Source of the DNA: Anaerolineae bacterium
GTDB lineage: Bacteria; Chloroflexota; Anaerolineae; UBA3071
Reading direction: 5' to 3'
Assembly (NCBI GenBank): GCA_029907105.1
Contig: JARYMM010000018.1
Coordinates: forward strand, 1 to 64,000
DNA: 64,000 nt
The notes beneath the pieces were generated by a model. That model saw only the letters and a program-made list of their open reading frames with translations, was not told the DNA's origin and did not search any database. Shown here piece by piece: positions 1 through 9,717 of the stretch (position 1 is the first letter of the stretch; each line of letters opens with the position of its first letter). A program made the translations under genes and the position numbers.

Positions 1-66
1 TCTATTGAGTATAGTTGAATCCGCTCTTTTCGGCAAATCAAGCCCAAACCAGCAGTGGTGCGAACC

Positions 67-1392
67 ATGCGTTTTTATCTCCTAACCCTGGGTTGCCCCA
101 AGAACGTCGTGGACAGCGAGGCCATGTCCGAGTTGCTGCGCAGTCAGGGCCATGTGCCCGTCAGCACGCCCGCCGCGGCCGACCTGCTCATCGTCAACAC
201 CTGCGGCTTCCTGGCCGCAGCCCGGGAGGAGGCCCTGGACGAGTTGCGCCAACTGGCCGCCCGCAAGCGGCGGGGCCAGCTCCTCGTCGCCGCCGGCTGC
301 CTGGCCCAGCGCGATGGCCGGGAGATCCTCCGCCAGGTGCCGGCCGTGGACGGGCTGCTGGGCACGCGGCGCTGGATGGAAATCGGAACGCTGCTGCAAC
401 AGCTTACGGCCAGAGGGAGGGAACAGGCGCCGGCCCTGCTGGGCGATCCAGCCCTCGACCCGCCGGCGGTGAGCCCGCGCTCGCCCGCCACCAGCGGCTG
501 GGCCTACCTCAAGATCAGCGAGGGCTGCGACGCGCCGTGCGCCTTCTGCACCATCCCGGCCATCAAGGGGCCCCTGCGCAGCCGTCCGCTGCAGGCGCTG
601 GTGGCCGAAGCGCGAGCGCTGGCCGCCAGCGGCGCGCAGGAGATCATCCTCATCGGCCAGGACACCACCGCTTACGGCCGCGACCTGGGCCTGCGCGACG
701 GCCTGCCGCACCTGGTGCAGGCCATCCTGGCCGCCCTGCCCGAACTACGCTGGCTGCGGCTGATGTACGCTTACCCCGGCCATGTGAGCGAACGGCTCAT
801 TGAGGTCATGGCCACAGACGACCGGGTCTGCCACTACCTGGACCTGCCCCTGCAGCATGGCCATGCGGACACCCTGCGCCGCATGCGTCGCCCGGCCGAC
901 GTAGAGCAGATGCTCCGCCTCATCGAGCGGCTGCGCGCCGCCATGCCCGACATCGCCCTGCGCTCCACCTTCATCGTCGGCTACCCGGGCGAGACGGCGG
1001 ACGAGTTCCAGACGCTGCTCGAATTCGTCGAGACCGTCCAGTTGGACAAGGTGGGTGTGTTCACCTTCAGCGCCGAGCCAGGCACGGCCGCCGCCAAACT
1101 GCCCGATCAGGTGCCGGAGGAGGTGAAGCGGGAACGCTACGAGCGGCTGATGGCAGTGCAGCAGCGCATCTCGCTGGCCCGCAACCAGGCCCAGGTGGGT
1201 CGCCGGCTGGAGGTGCTGGTGGAGGGCATGGGCGACGGCCTCAGCGTGGGGCGCTCCTACCGTGATGCGCCGGAAATTGACGGCCTGGTGCTCGTCGCCG
1301 GCACCCTGCCCCTGGCGCGTCTGACCCCCGTGCTTATCACGGGGGCCATGGAATATGATCTGGTGGGTGAGGTCTGGAGAGGGGTGACTTGA
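67..1392 (+). CDS. rimO: Ribosomal protein S12 methylthiotransferase RimO
   Basis: A radical SAM methylthiotransferase that adds a methylthio group to an aspartate of ribosomal protein S12. The N-terminal domain opens with the family signature TLGCPKNVVDSE and holds three conserved Cys for the auxiliary 4Fe-4S cluster (C in LGCPKN, NTCGF and AAGCLA). The radical SAM CxxxCxxC motif is seen as C-DAP-C-AF-C near residue 155, and a TRAM-like tail closes the protein. At 441 residues the length is normal. ATG at 67 matches the family N-terminus; an in-frame GTG at 55 is an alternative. The upstream gene lies outside the window. Confidence 0.95.
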   Translation: MRFYLLTLGCPKNVVDSEAMSELLRSQGHVPVSTPAAADLLIVNTCGFLAAAREEALDELRQLAARKRRGQLLVAAGCLAQRDGREILRQVPAVDGLLGTRRWMEIGTLLQQLTARGREQAPALLGDPALDPPAVSPRSPATSGWAYLKISEGCDAPCAFCTIPAIKGPLRSRPLQALVAEARALAASGAQEIILIGQDTTAYGRDLGLRDGLPHLVQAILAALPELRWLRLMYAYPGHVSERLIEVMATDDRVCHYLDLPLQHGHADTLRRMRRPADVEQMLRLIERLRAAMPDIALRSTFIVGYPGETADEFQTLLEFVETVQLDKVGVFTFSAEPGTAAAKLPDQVPEEVKRERYERLMAVQQRISLARNQAQVGRRLEVLVEGMGDGLSVGRSYRDAPEIDGLVLVAGTLPLARLTPVLITGAMEYDLVGEVWRGVT

Positions 1393-1417
1393 CATTTCAT
1401 TGCAAATCGTGTACCAT
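1389..1417 (+). promoter_or_regulatory. Putative sigma-70 type promoter upstream of the GT9 gene
   Basis: A perfect TTGACA (1389-1394) is followed after 17 bp by TACCAT (1412-1417). The -35 box contains the rimO stop codon TGA. It would serve the glycosyltransferase starting at 1598, leaving a leader of about 175 nt that contains a GC-rich palindrome (about 1453-1475). Confidence 0.5.
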
Positions 1418-1597
1418 CTGGCCAAAGAATCCGGCACTGCTTACCCCTGCTCATTCTTGCCCCTTTTCCCCGCTGCGGGGAGGGGCGGGTCGGGGAGGGG
1501 ACCATCCAACATGTGCACTGGGTCAGACACGAGCGCAAGCGACATGACGTCACCGGAGCAGAGGGGGCTTAGGGAATCGGGGAGAGCCCGGCGGTGC

Positions 1598-2791
1598 ATG
1601 GCCCGGCAGCAGGTCCGCCTGGCCCTGCTGCGTGCACTCGGCCTGGTACTGCATCCCTTCTCCCCCTCCTTCCCTTCTCCCCCTTTTCCCTCTTCCCTGC
1701 TCATCATCCGTCCCGACCACCTGGGCGACCTGCTCTTCCTGACCCCCGCCCTGCGCCGGCTGCGGGAAGTTCTGCCAGAGGCCTATATCGCCCTGCTGGT
1801 GGGGCCTTGGGGGCGGGGGGTGGCGGAACGCAGCCCCTACGTGGATGAGGTCATCACCTGTCCCTTCCCCGGCTTCACGCGCCAGCCCAAGGGTTCGCTG
1901 TTCGCCCCTTACCGGCTGTTGCTGCAGGAGGCGCGCCGGCTGCGGCAACAGCGCTTCGACCTGGCCCTGGTCATGCGCTTCGACCACTGGTGGGGTGCAT
2001 TCCTGGCCGCCGTGGCTGGCATCCCTCATCGCTTCGGCTATGCTATCCCCGAGGTGCGGCCGTTTCTCACCCAGGCGTTACCATACGTCGCCGGGCAACA
2101 CGAAGTGCAGCAGAATTTGCGTTTCACGTTTCACGTTTCACGTTTCACGTCGCAGGTCGCAGGGGAGGAGGCGCTGGCTGAGGAAGCTGACTGGAAGGCG
2201 CATCCGCTGGAGTTTGCGCTGACGAGGGAAGAAGAAGCCCGGGCTGAGGAGTGGCTGCTGGCCCACGGCGCGGCCGCCGGCCGCCCCTTGGTGGCCATCC
2301 ATCCCGGCGCCGGGGCTCCGGTGAAGCTGTGGCCGGCGGAGAATTGGGCCGCCGTGGCCGATGTGCTCACAGCGCGGCGCGGGGCGCAGATCGTGCTCAG
2401 CGGCTCGGCAGGCGAGCTGGACCTGGTCTGGGCTGTGGCCGCCCACATGCGAGGAGATCCGCTCATCGCCGCCGGGGAGACGACGCTGGGGCAGTTGGCG
2501 GCGCTCTATCAGCGCTGCCGGCTGGTGCTCGGTTCCGACTGCGGGCCGCTGCACCTGGCCGTGGCCGTGGGTACGCCCACCGTCCATCTCTATGGGCCGG
2601 TGGATGCCCGCGCCTTCGGCCCCTGGGGCAACCCGTTCTGCCACCGCGTGCTCCTCAGCGACTGGCCCTGCCTGCCCTGCAATCGCCTGGACTTCGCCGC
2701 CGAAGAACTGGAGGCCCACCCCTGCGTGCGCGACATCACTGTCGAGCAGGTATTGGCTGAGGCCGAGGCATTGCTGGCCGGCGCGTGGTAG
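1598..2791 (+). CDS. Glycosyltransferase family 9 (heptosyltransferase-like)
   Basis: A GT-B fold glycosyltransferase of the ADP-heptose:LPS heptosyltransferase family, likely acting on a cell-envelope glycan or glycolipid. The N-terminal core begins IIRPDHLGDLLFLTPAL. The C-terminal nucleotide-sugar region has HPGAGAPVKLWP and LGSDCGPLHLAVAVGTPTV. ATG 1598 is the best start because upstream in-frame sequence has no family similarity. Two low-complexity stretches interrupt the protein: a polypyrimidine tract (about 1654-1701) coding for Pro/Ser/Phe before the core, and a 42-bp heptamer array (2121-2162). The natural acceptor cannot be read from the sequence. Confidence 0.85.
   Translation: MARQQVRLALLRALGLVLHPFSPSFPSPPFPSSLLIIRPDHLGDLLFLTPALRRLREVLPEAYIALLVGPWGRGVAERSPYVDEVITCPFPGFTRQPKGSLFAPYRLLLQEARRLRQQRFDLALVMRFDHWWGAFLAAVAGIPHRFGYAIPEVRPFLTQALPYVAGQHEVQQNLRFTFHVSRFTSQVAGEEALAEEADWKAHPLEFALTREEEARAEEWLLAHGAAAGRPLVAIHPGAGAPVKLWPAENWAAVADVLTARRGAQIVLSGSAGELDLVWAVAAHMRGDPLIAAGETTLGQLAALYQRCRLVLGSDCGPLHLAVAVGTPTVHLYGPVDARAFGPWGNPFCHRVLLSDWPCLPCNRLDFAAEELEAHPCVRDITVEQVLAEAEALLAGAW
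2121..2162 (+). repeat. Heptamer array inside the GT9 gene
   Basis: Four perfect copies of GTTTCAC (2121-2148) are followed by two of GTCGCAG (2149-2162). Six 7-bp units make 42 bp, exactly 14 codons, so the reading frame is kept. The array lies between the two Rossmann-like halves of the glycosyltransferase. Confidence 0.9.
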
Positions 2792-2814
2792 GCAAGTTGC
2801 CAACTTGCCCTACC
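2787..2814. repeat. Short palindromic element at the GT9 stop codon
   Basis: A hairpin with arms GGTAGGCAAGTTG (2787-2799) and CAACTTGCCCTACC (2801-2814). Its first bases supply the TAG stop of the glycosyltransferase (2789-2791). There is no T-run, so it is not a standard intrinsic terminator. Confidence 0.75.
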
Positions 2815-2847
2815 AAGGCAACAACTCATAATGAAAGGAGATCGCCC

Positions 2848-4560
2848 ATGCTCAAGAAATTGATAACCCTGGCCATCATCCCCCTTATCCTTTTGTCCTT
2901 CGCCCACTTCGGGACGATGCCCATCATCCGGCATAGCTGGGATCAGGTGGTGAAATACCGGAGCCCTTACACGGTTTCGCTCCCGCCGGGGGAGGCGGGA
3001 ACGGCTCTCGTGGAACAGGTGGTGCTTGTGGTTGTGGACGGCCTGCGGGAGGATGTCTCCCGGGAGATGCCTGTCCTCAATGAACTGCGGGGCCGGGGGG
3101 CGAGCCGCACCCTGCGCATCGGCCAACCATCCCTCTCCCATCCCACCTGGACGACCATCGGCACCGGCTCCTGGCAGGAACAGAGTGGGGTGACCACCAA
3201 CTGGTACGAGGGAGCCATCCGGGTGGACAGCCTCTTCGCCCGCGCCGAAGCAGCAGGGCTCTCCACGGCCATCATCGGCTCGCCAGGGTGGGGCGAGCTC
3301 TACGCCGGGCACTACGGCTACGGCCGGTTCTTTGGGTGGAGAGGCGAGGCCACCGACGACGACATCCTGGCCGAGGCCCTGCGGGTGCTGCAGGAGCGCA
3401 GGCCCAACCTGCTCCTGGTGCACTTCGAGGGCACCGATGAATACGGCCACACCTACGGCGGGGCCAGCACCGAGTACCGCCGTGTGGCCATGGCCATGGA
3501 CGACCGCATCGCCCAGCTCGCTCAGGCTGTGGACCTTGGCTCTGTCGTCCTTGGCGTCACCGCCGACCACGGCATGATTGACCCTGGCGGCCACGGCGGC
3601 TGGGAGCCGGTAGTGCTGAACGTGCCCTTCGTCCTGGCGGGCAGGTCCATTGTGCCCGGCACCTACCCTCCAGCCCGGCAGGCCGATATCGCCCCCACCC
3701 TGGCCGTGCTCCTGGGCACTGCCATCCCCGCCCACAGCCAGGGCCAGCCGCTCTGGGACCTGTTGGAGCTGCCCGAGCAGGTGCGGGCCAGGCGGGCCGT
3801 GGACGTGGGCACACAACTGGCCACCTTCTACGCCGCCTATGCCCGGCAACTGGGAGCCAGGCCCTTCGATCAAAGCCAACTGGACGCGGCCGGGGAGGCG
3901 CTGAGCCGGGGGGACTATGCCACCGCCTACCGTAGCGCCAGGGAGTTCGCCGACGGCATCCAGCATCAGGCCGCCGCGGCCCGCGAGGGCCGGCTATGGC
4001 GGGAGCGGCTGGGACGCACCCCCTTGACCCTCCTGCTGCTGCTGCCCTTCGCCGCCTGGCTCTACCTGGCCTGGCGAAAGCGGTGGAACCTCCGGTGGGC
4101 CCTGTGCGGCGCGGCCATCTACTTTCTGCTCTACAACGCCCTCTTTTTCGGCCGGGGATACACCTACTCGCTGAGCGCCTTCAACTCCGAGGAGCAGATC
4201 GAGGCCTTCTTCACCCAGCGAGGGGTGGATGCCCTCCTCGCCCTGCTCGTGGCCGGACTGCTGGTGGGCATCCTGGCCCGGCGGGAAGGGAAGTTCGACA
4301 CCGCCCTGGCCGCGGGAAACGCCATGTTCTTCGTGGCCCTGGGACTGGGCCTTCAGGTGCTCCTGTTCTACTGGCTTTGGGATGTGAATTTCTCCTGGTA
4401 CATTCCCAACCTGCTTTGGGGCTTCAAGTACTACCTGGATATGCTTCAGACCACGGCCTTCTATCCCAAGGTCTTTCTGCCCGTGGCCGCCATCCTGCCC
4501 TTCCTGGCCCTGGGGACGCGCTGGATAGCGCGTCGCGTCGCCCCTCGGCAGCACAGTTGA
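2848..4560 (+). CDS. Membrane-anchored alkaline phosphatase family protein (phosphodiesterase/nucleotide pyrophosphatase type)
   Basis: A 570-residue metal-dependent phosphoesterase of the type I phosphodiesterase/alkaline phosphatase superfamily. An N-terminal hydrophobic segment exports or anchors it. Metal-site motifs appear in order: VVVDGLRED, the nucleophile region QPSLSHPTWTTIGTG, HFEGTDEYGH and TADHGMIDPGGHGG. The C-terminal 180 residues carry about four to five hydrophobic segments, so the catalytic domain should face outside and be tethered to the membrane. ATG 2848 follows a good ribosome-binding site (AAAGGAG). The substrate is unknown. Confidence 0.85.
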   Translation: MLKKLITLAIIPLILLSFAHFGTMPIIRHSWDQVVKYRSPYTVSLPPGEAGTALVEQVVLVVVDGLREDVSREMPVLNELRGRGASRTLRIGQPSLSHPTWTTIGTGSWQEQSGVTTNWYEGAIRVDSLFARAEAAGLSTAIIGSPGWGELYAGHYGYGRFFGWRGEATDDDILAEALRVLQERRPNLLLVHFEGTDEYGHTYGGASTEYRRVAMAMDDRIAQLAQAVDLGSVVLGVTADHGMIDPGGHGGWEPVVLNVPFVLAGRSIVPGTYPPARQADIAPTLAVLLGTAIPAHSQGQPLWDLLELPEQVRARRAVDVGTQLATFYAAYARQLGARPFDQSQLDAAGEALSRGDYATAYRSAREFADGIQHQAAAAREGRLWRERLGRTPLTLLLLLPFAAWLYLAWRKRWNLRWALCGAAIYFLLYNALFFGRGYTYSLSAFNSEEQIEAFFTQRGVDALLALLVAGLLVGILARREGKFDTALAAGNAMFFVALGLGLQVLLFYWLWDVNFSWYIPNLLWGFKYYLDMLQTTAFYPKVFLPVAAILPFLALGTRWIARRVAPRQHS

Positions 4561-4622
4561 GTGGCCCTCAATGTTCGTGGTGCGCTATGGAGCGGAGTAG
4601 CGCTGTAGCAGGAGCGCTGAGC

Positions 4623-7600
4623 GTGAGCAAATACAGGCAGTGGCCGCTGAAGTGGCCTGGCCTGCTGGCCGTCCTGCTGGTCGTGGCCTCGGCGCTGGGC
4701 GCCGCCGCCCGGCCCGCCACCGACACCGAGGGGTGGTTTCCCTTCACCATCCCCTGGGACGACGCCGCCGACACCATCACCAGCGCCGCCGACTTGCTGG
4801 TGGATTATGCGGGCCAGGACCCGGCCAGGGTCATTGACGCCCGCGGGCATGTCCAGGTCGGCCCCGACGGGCACTTCTACTTCCAGAACACCGGTCAGCG
4901 GACCAGGTTCTGGGGGGTCAACCTGGTCTTCGGCGCCGCTTTCCCGCCCTGTCCCGACGCGCCGCCCCATCCGGGCGAGTTCCCCGACGTCCACGTCTCG
5001 GAGAAGCTGGCCGCCCATCTGGCCAAGCTGGGCTTCAACGCCGTCCGCTTTCACCACATGGACAACGACTGGGGCGACCCGTACGCCACCATCTTTGACT
5101 ACGCCTACGACGACACCCAACACCTCAGCGCCGAAAGCCTGACCCGGCTGGATTACCTGAGCTACCAGCTCCGGCAGCAGGGCATCTACAGCGACCTGAA
5201 CCTGCATGTCTCCCGCCAGTTCCAGCCGGGCGATGGCGTGCGCGACGCCGACGATTTCGACCCCAGCACCTTCAATAAGAACGCCACCCTCTTCGACCCG
5301 GTGATGATCGCCTTGCAGAAGAAGTACGCCCACGACCTGCTGACCCACCGCAACCCCTACACCGGCCTGCGCTACGTGGACGACCCCGCCGTGCTCTTCA
5401 CCGAGGTCACCAACGAGGATTCCCTCTTCATGGGCTGGCTGGGTGATCAGCTCAACTACGACCCCGATGTGCCCAAGGCGCTGCCCCTGGCCTACAGCCG
5501 GGAACTGGACGGCCTGGGCATCAACCGGCTGATGAACGGCGGCTTCGAGGACGACCCCGCCGACTTCAGCCCCTGGCTCACCTGGGTCCGTGTTCCGGCG
5601 GCGGCGAACTTCGCCCTGGACGAGACCACCGCCGCCGAAGGGGAGCATTCGCTGCGCGTGGAGGTCACCCGCGTGGACGGCGTGGATTGGCACGTCCAGC
5701 TCTGGCAAGAGGACCTGGCCGTCCAGGCCAGGCGCGTCTACACCGTGAGCTTCGCCGCCGAGGCCGCGCAGCCGACCACCATCACCGCCCTGGTGATGAA
5801 CAGCGAGAGCCCCTGGAACGACTACGGCTTCGTCGAAGAGGTGCCGCTCAGCACGACATGGCAGTGGTACACCTACACCTTCACCTCCACGGTCAGCGAC
5901 TTCGGCGGGGCGCGGTTCTCCTTCGACCTGGGCCAGACGAGAACGACGCTGTGGTTCGACGGTCTGCACTTCGAGGAGCGAGATGGATTCCGGGGCTGGC
6001 TGGGCTGGCTGGGCGAGCGCTACGGCAGTACCGCCGCCATCCGCGCCGCCTGGGCACCCACGCAGACGGTGGATACCTCCGATCAGCTCCTTAACAGCAG
6101 CTTCGAAGAGGGCGCTGACCCCTGGTGGTGGTGGAACTGGCCCGGCACTCAGGCGAACTTCAGCCTGGATAGCACCATGGCCTACAGCGGCACGCACTCG
6201 CTGAAGGTGAATATCCATTGGGCCGATGGCGTCTCCTGGCATATCCAGTTCGGCCAGTCAGGCCTTTCCATCGTCGAAGGGCAGCGCTACGTCGTCTCCT
6301 TCGCCGCCAAAGCCGACCAGCCGGCCGCCATCGGCGTGGCCGTGATGCAGGATGGCGACCCCTGGGCCAACTACGGCCTGTGGGAGGAGGTGGAGTTGAC
6401 GCCGACGTGGACGGTGTACACGTTGCCCCTGATCGCCACGGCTACTGACGATGGCGGGGCGCGGCTTTCCTTCGACCTGGGCTTTTCCGCGGCCACGCTG
6501 TGGTTCGACCAGGTCGAGTTTCGGGGCTGCAACCCCATCGGCCTGGCCGAAGGCGAATCTTTGGAAGCCCGCAACATCGCTCGCGCCCGGCGCAGCGAGG
6601 TGGGCATGTACACGCCGCAGCGCGTCGCCGATACCCTGCGCTTCTACTACGAGACCGAGCGGGATTACTTCACGGAGATGCAACGCTACGTGCGGGAGGA
6701 GCTGGGCACGCAGGCTTTGAACACCGGCACGGCCTCCTGGACCGGCGGCCTCCCCGACTACTGGGCCATGTCCGGGATGGATTTCGCCGACAGCCACCTG
6801 TACTGGGACCATCCCTGGTGGCCGGAGGTGCCCGACTGGTCACCCACCGGCTGGGTGATCCGCAACGAGGCCTGGGTCAACTATCCGATGGTGGAGCTGG
6901 CCAGCCTCATCGCCGTCGAGGGGATGCCTTTCACCGTTACCGAGTTTAACGAGGTCTTCCCCAACCGCTATGCCGCCGAGGGGCCGTTGCTCATGGCCGC
7001 CTTCGCCAACCATCAGGATTGGGATGCGGTTTTCCTGTTCGACTATGCTGACCGTACGGAGATTTTCGCCGCCGAGCATTGCGACTCCTGGTTCGACCTG
7101 GCCGGCAATCCCATCAAGCAGGCCCAAATGCCCATCGCCGCCCGCCTCTTCCTGCGCGGCCAGAACCGGCCGGCCGCCGAGTTGGTCTCCCTCTCCCTCA
7201 CCGTCGACGAGACCCTCTCCTCGGTGCTCTACGGCTGGTCCGGCGAGGCCGCCTCTTTCCTGTTGGAGAAGAACATAGGGCCGATGACGGCCTGGCAGCA
7301 CCGGCTGCGGGTAACCGATTTCGACGCCCCGACCCCGACTTCCTATAACCTGCCCGACCCACCCGGCCCGGTGTGGACGAGCGACACCGGCGAGCTGGCC
7401 TGGGACACGAGCATCCCCGGCCGCGGGCTGGTGACCGTGGACACCGAAGAGGTGCAGGCAGCCATCGGCTTCACCGCCGGGCGGTCCATCAGCCTCACTA
7501 ATCTGACTCTGGAGTTTCCTCCTGACGCTGCTGCCTTCAACGTCGTCATTCTACAATCCCTCGATAGTCTCCCCCTCTCCTCGTCTCCCCGGCTCCTCTT

Positions 7601-8627
7601 GGGCGTGTTCACCCGCGTGGAAAACACGGGCATGGTCTGGAACGACGACGAGACCAGCGTGGACGACCGCTGGGGCGAGCCGCCGACGCTCATCGAACCA
7701 ACGCGGTTCAGCGCCACGCTGACGCTGGACAGCGTGGCGGGGCTCACCATCCGGCGTCTTGACCCCACCGGCGCGCCGGTGGCGACGCTGGCCCACGAGG
7801 TGCTCGACAATCATCGGGTGCGCTTCGCCGTGGACACGGCAGCGCAATCCGGCCTCATGTTCGCCATCACCACCGGCAACGTCTACTACGTCTCCCCCAC
7901 CGGCTCCGACGACAACCCCGGCACCTTCGGCCAGCCCTGGCGCACCATCCAGCACGCCGCCGATACCATCCTGCCCGGCGACACGGTCATGATCCGCGAG
8001 GGCGCCTACGCCGAAGAGGTGCGGATCAACCGATCGGGCAGCGCAGGGGCTTATCTGACCCTCCAGGCTTACCCGGGCGAGACGCCGGTGCTGGATGGGG
8101 CGGGCTTTCCAGGCACCGGGCTGGAGATCGGCAGCGGCGTCCAGTACGTGCGCGTGGATGGGCTGGTGGTCCAGGATTTCGGCGGCTGGGGCGTAGCTGT
8201 GGCCGGCGGGACGGCGCACATCGAGCTTTTGAATCTGGAGGTGAAGAACAACGGCGATTCCGGCGTGCGGCTCTACGGGGAGCCCTGGCCGGCCGACATC
8301 CTGGTTCGCAACCTGTACAGCCATCACAACGGCCTCCTAGGGCTGGATTGCACCCCCGGTTGCCGGGATACCCGGCTGGAGAACGTGCACGTGGCCTACA
8401 ACGGCCCCGGCGGCAACACCGCCGCCGACGGCATCGGCTTCGAGGGCGGGGACGGGGTGGTGGTCATCGGGGCGCTGGCCGAAGGGAACGGCGGCGACGG
8501 CTTCGACTTCAAGGCCGATGGGGTGCGCATCGAGCGCTCCATCTCCCGCAACAACGGGCGGGACAACATCAAGTTATGGGGGCAAAACAGCACGCTGGTC
8601 AATTGCCTATCGGTGACAGCGGGCTGA
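4623..8627 (+). CDS. Secreted glycoside hydrolase with two inserted carbohydrate-binding modules and a beta-helix domain (frameshifted before its end)
   Basis: A very large exported protein, probably polysaccharide-acting. After a signal peptide, a GH5/clan A-like TIM barrel begins ([10 protein letters not shown] near residue 140, TEVTNED near 260). Two similar jelly-roll CBM-like modules follow (about 303-451 and 487-633). The barrel then appears to resume (TVTEFNE near 769, then VFLFDYAD). From about residue 1087 a right-handed beta-helix starts ([14 protein letters not shown], then PbH1-type repeats). GTG 4623 follows AGGAG by 8 bp; ATG 4587 is an alternative. The reading frame stops at 8625-8627, and the rest of the beta-helix, linker and C-terminus continue in another frame. 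Confidence 0.75.
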   Translation: MSKYRQWPLKWPGLLAVLLVVASALGAAARPATDTEGWFPFTIPWDDAADTITSAADLLVDYAGQDPARVIDARGHVQVGPDGHFYFQNTGQRTRFWGVNLVFGAAFPPCPDAPPHPGEFPDVHVSEKLAAHLAKLGFNAVRFHHMDNDWGDPYATIFDYAYDDTQHLSAESLTRLDYLSYQLRQQGIYSDLNLHVSRQFQPGDGVRDADDFDPSTFNKNATLFDPVMIALQKKYAHDLLTHRNPYTGLRYVDDPAVLFTEVTNEDSLFMGWLGDQLNYDPDVPKALPLAYSRELDGLGINRLMNGGFEDDPADFSPWLTWVRVPAAANFALDETTAAEGEHSLRVEVTRVDGVDWHVQLWQEDLAVQARRVYTVSFAAEAAQPTTITALVMNSESPWNDYGFVEEVPLSTTWQWYTYTFTSTVSDFGGARFSFDLGQTRTTLWFDGLHFEERDGFRGWLGWLGERYGSTAAIRAAWAPTQTVDTSDQLLNSSFEEGADPWWWWNWPGTQANFSLDSTMAYSGTHSLKVNIHWADGVSWHIQFGQSGLSIVEGQRYVVSFAAKADQPAAIGVAVMQDGDPWANYGLWEEVELTPTWTVYTLPLIATATDDGGARLSFDLGFSAATLWFDQVEFRGCNPIGLAEGESLEARNIARARRSEVGMYTPQRVADTLRFYYETERDYFTEMQRYVREELGTQALNTGTASWTGGLPDYWAMSGMDFADSHLYWDHPWWPEVPDWSPTGWVIRNEAWVNYPMVELASLIAVEGMPFTVTEFNEVFPNRYAAEGPLLMAAFANHQDWDAVFLFDYADRTEIFAAEHCDSWFDLAGNPIKQAQMPIAARLFLRGQNRPAAELVSLSLTVDETLSSVLYGWSGEAASFLLEKNIGPMTAWQHRLRVTDFDAPTPTSYNLPDPPGPVWTSDTGELAWDTSIPGRGLVTVDTEEVQAAIGFTAGRSISLTNLTLEFPPDAAAFNVVILQSLDSLPLSSSPRLLLGVFTRVENTGMVWNDDETSVDDRWGEPPTLIEPTRFSATLTLDSVAGLTIRRLDPTGAPVATLAHEVLDNHRVRFAVDTAAQSGLMFAITTGNVYYVSPTGSDDNPGTFGQPWRTIQHAADTILPGDTVMIREGAYAEEVRINRSGSAGAYLTLQAYPGETPVLDGAGFPGTGLEIGSGVQYVRVDGLVVQDFGGWGVAVAGGTAHIELLNLEVKNNGDSGVRLYGEPWPADILVRNLYSHHNGLLGLDCTPGCRDTRLENVHVAYNGPGGNTAADGIGFEGGDGVVVIGALAEGNGGDGFDFKADGVRIERSISRNNGRDNIKLWGQNSTLVNCLSVTAG

Positions 8628-9574
8628 CCAATCTGGTGCTGGCCGAGCGCGGGAGCTACACGGTCATCAACTGCCTGTTCGCCAACCGTACTACCTACGG
8701 CTACCTGGCGGAGTTCGGCAGCTACGATGAGCCCAGCCTCCCCGCCGATGTCACCGTGCACAACACCATCTTCTTCAACGATAACCCGGCCAACGGCGGC
8801 ACCACACTGTTCGTGGCCAGCGGCGTGAACATGACCGCCGACTACAACCTCTACTACAACCCTTACCGCACCGACGACGTGATCTGCTACGGACCGACCG
8901 ATCGCTGCTACAGCGCTCAGGAGATCAACGACGGCACCTGGTTTGCCCAGACCGGCAACGGCGAGCACAGCGCTTATGGCGATCCCCTCTTCGTGAATGC
9001 TCCTGGCAAGGACTTCCATCTGACGGCGGCGAGCCCGGCAGTGGATGCGGGCACGGGGCAGGGAGCCCCGACGGTGGACCTGGACGGCAACCCCCGGCCC
9101 CAGGGTGCGGGATACGACATCGGCCCTTACGAGTATGTCACCGCCGGCCCTACACCCACGCCTACATCCGCCCCGACGCGCACGCCCACGCCGACACCGA
9201 CGCGCACGCCGACCCGCACGCCCACGCCGACGCCCACGGCGACTCCCACGCCTACGCCGACGCGTACGCCAACGTCCACCCGCACGCCTTCGCCAACCCC
9301 CTCCTGCACGCCGACGGCCACCAGCACGCCTTCGCCAACCCCCTCCCGCACGCCGACGGCCACTCGCACGCCTTCGCCAACCCCCTCCTGCACGCCAACG
9401 CCTACGCCGAGCCGCACGCCAACGGCCACCAGGACGGCGACGTCCACTCGCACTCCTTCGCCAACCCCCTCCCGCACGCCGACGCCTGCGCCGACCCGCA
9501 CGCCGACGGCCACCGGGACGGCGACGACAGCAATCTGGCCATGCTATCTGCCGCTGCTCTTGCGCTTCTTCTGA
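8615..9574 (+). pseudogene. Frameshifted continuation of the glycoside hydrolase/beta-helix gene
   Basis: Beta-helix sequence resumes directly in the next frame ([13 protein letters not shown], then [11 protein letters not shown]), so one base appears to be missing near 8614; an extra G would restore VDSGLTN. The segment carries the last beta-helix rungs, an end-cap ([26 protein letters not shown]), a Thr/Pro linker of about 125 residues, and the C-terminus [11 protein letters not shown]. It has no start of its own. It is either a real inactivating frameshift or a sequencing/assembly error. Confidence 0.8.
9148..9525 (+). repeat. Thr/Pro-linker coding repeats
   Basis: Imperfect direct repeats code for T-P-T-P and T-P-S-P-T-P-S units. 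A 42-bp unit (starting near 9286, 9328 and 9370, with a diverged copy near 9450) is the clearest. This is a typical flexible linker between an exported domain and a C-terminal anchoring tail. Slippage in such repeats would change linker length. Confidence 0.8.
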
Positions 9575-9581
9575 ACGCAGC

Positions 9582-9610
9582 TTGGCCCCGGAGCGGAATC
9601 AGAGTACAAT
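9582..9610 (+). promoter_or_regulatory. Putative promoter for the methyltransferase at 9718
   Basis: TTGGCC (9582-9587), a 17-bp spacer, then TACAAT (9605-9610). It lies just past the stop of the preceding gene and leaves a leader of about 100 nt before ATG 9718. Confidence 0.45.
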
Positions 9611-9717
9611 GTGGGGGCGGACCTTATCCGCCGCCCGCGGGGGCAATCTGAGATCTGAGCCTACAAGCCTCCCTGGCGCCGGACTGAGGCCCAGCGAGAG
9701 CAGGGGAAGATGAAACG

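Noticed and set aside
4575-4622. An earlier ATG (4587) for the secreted glycosidase
   Set aside because: No ribosome-binding site; GTG 4623 has AGGAG at good spacing and begins a normal signal peptide. Kept as an alternative.
9127-9513. A minus-strand ORF rich in Val/Gly opposite the Thr/Pro linker
   Set aside because: An antisense translation of low-complexity repeats; no independent gene signal.
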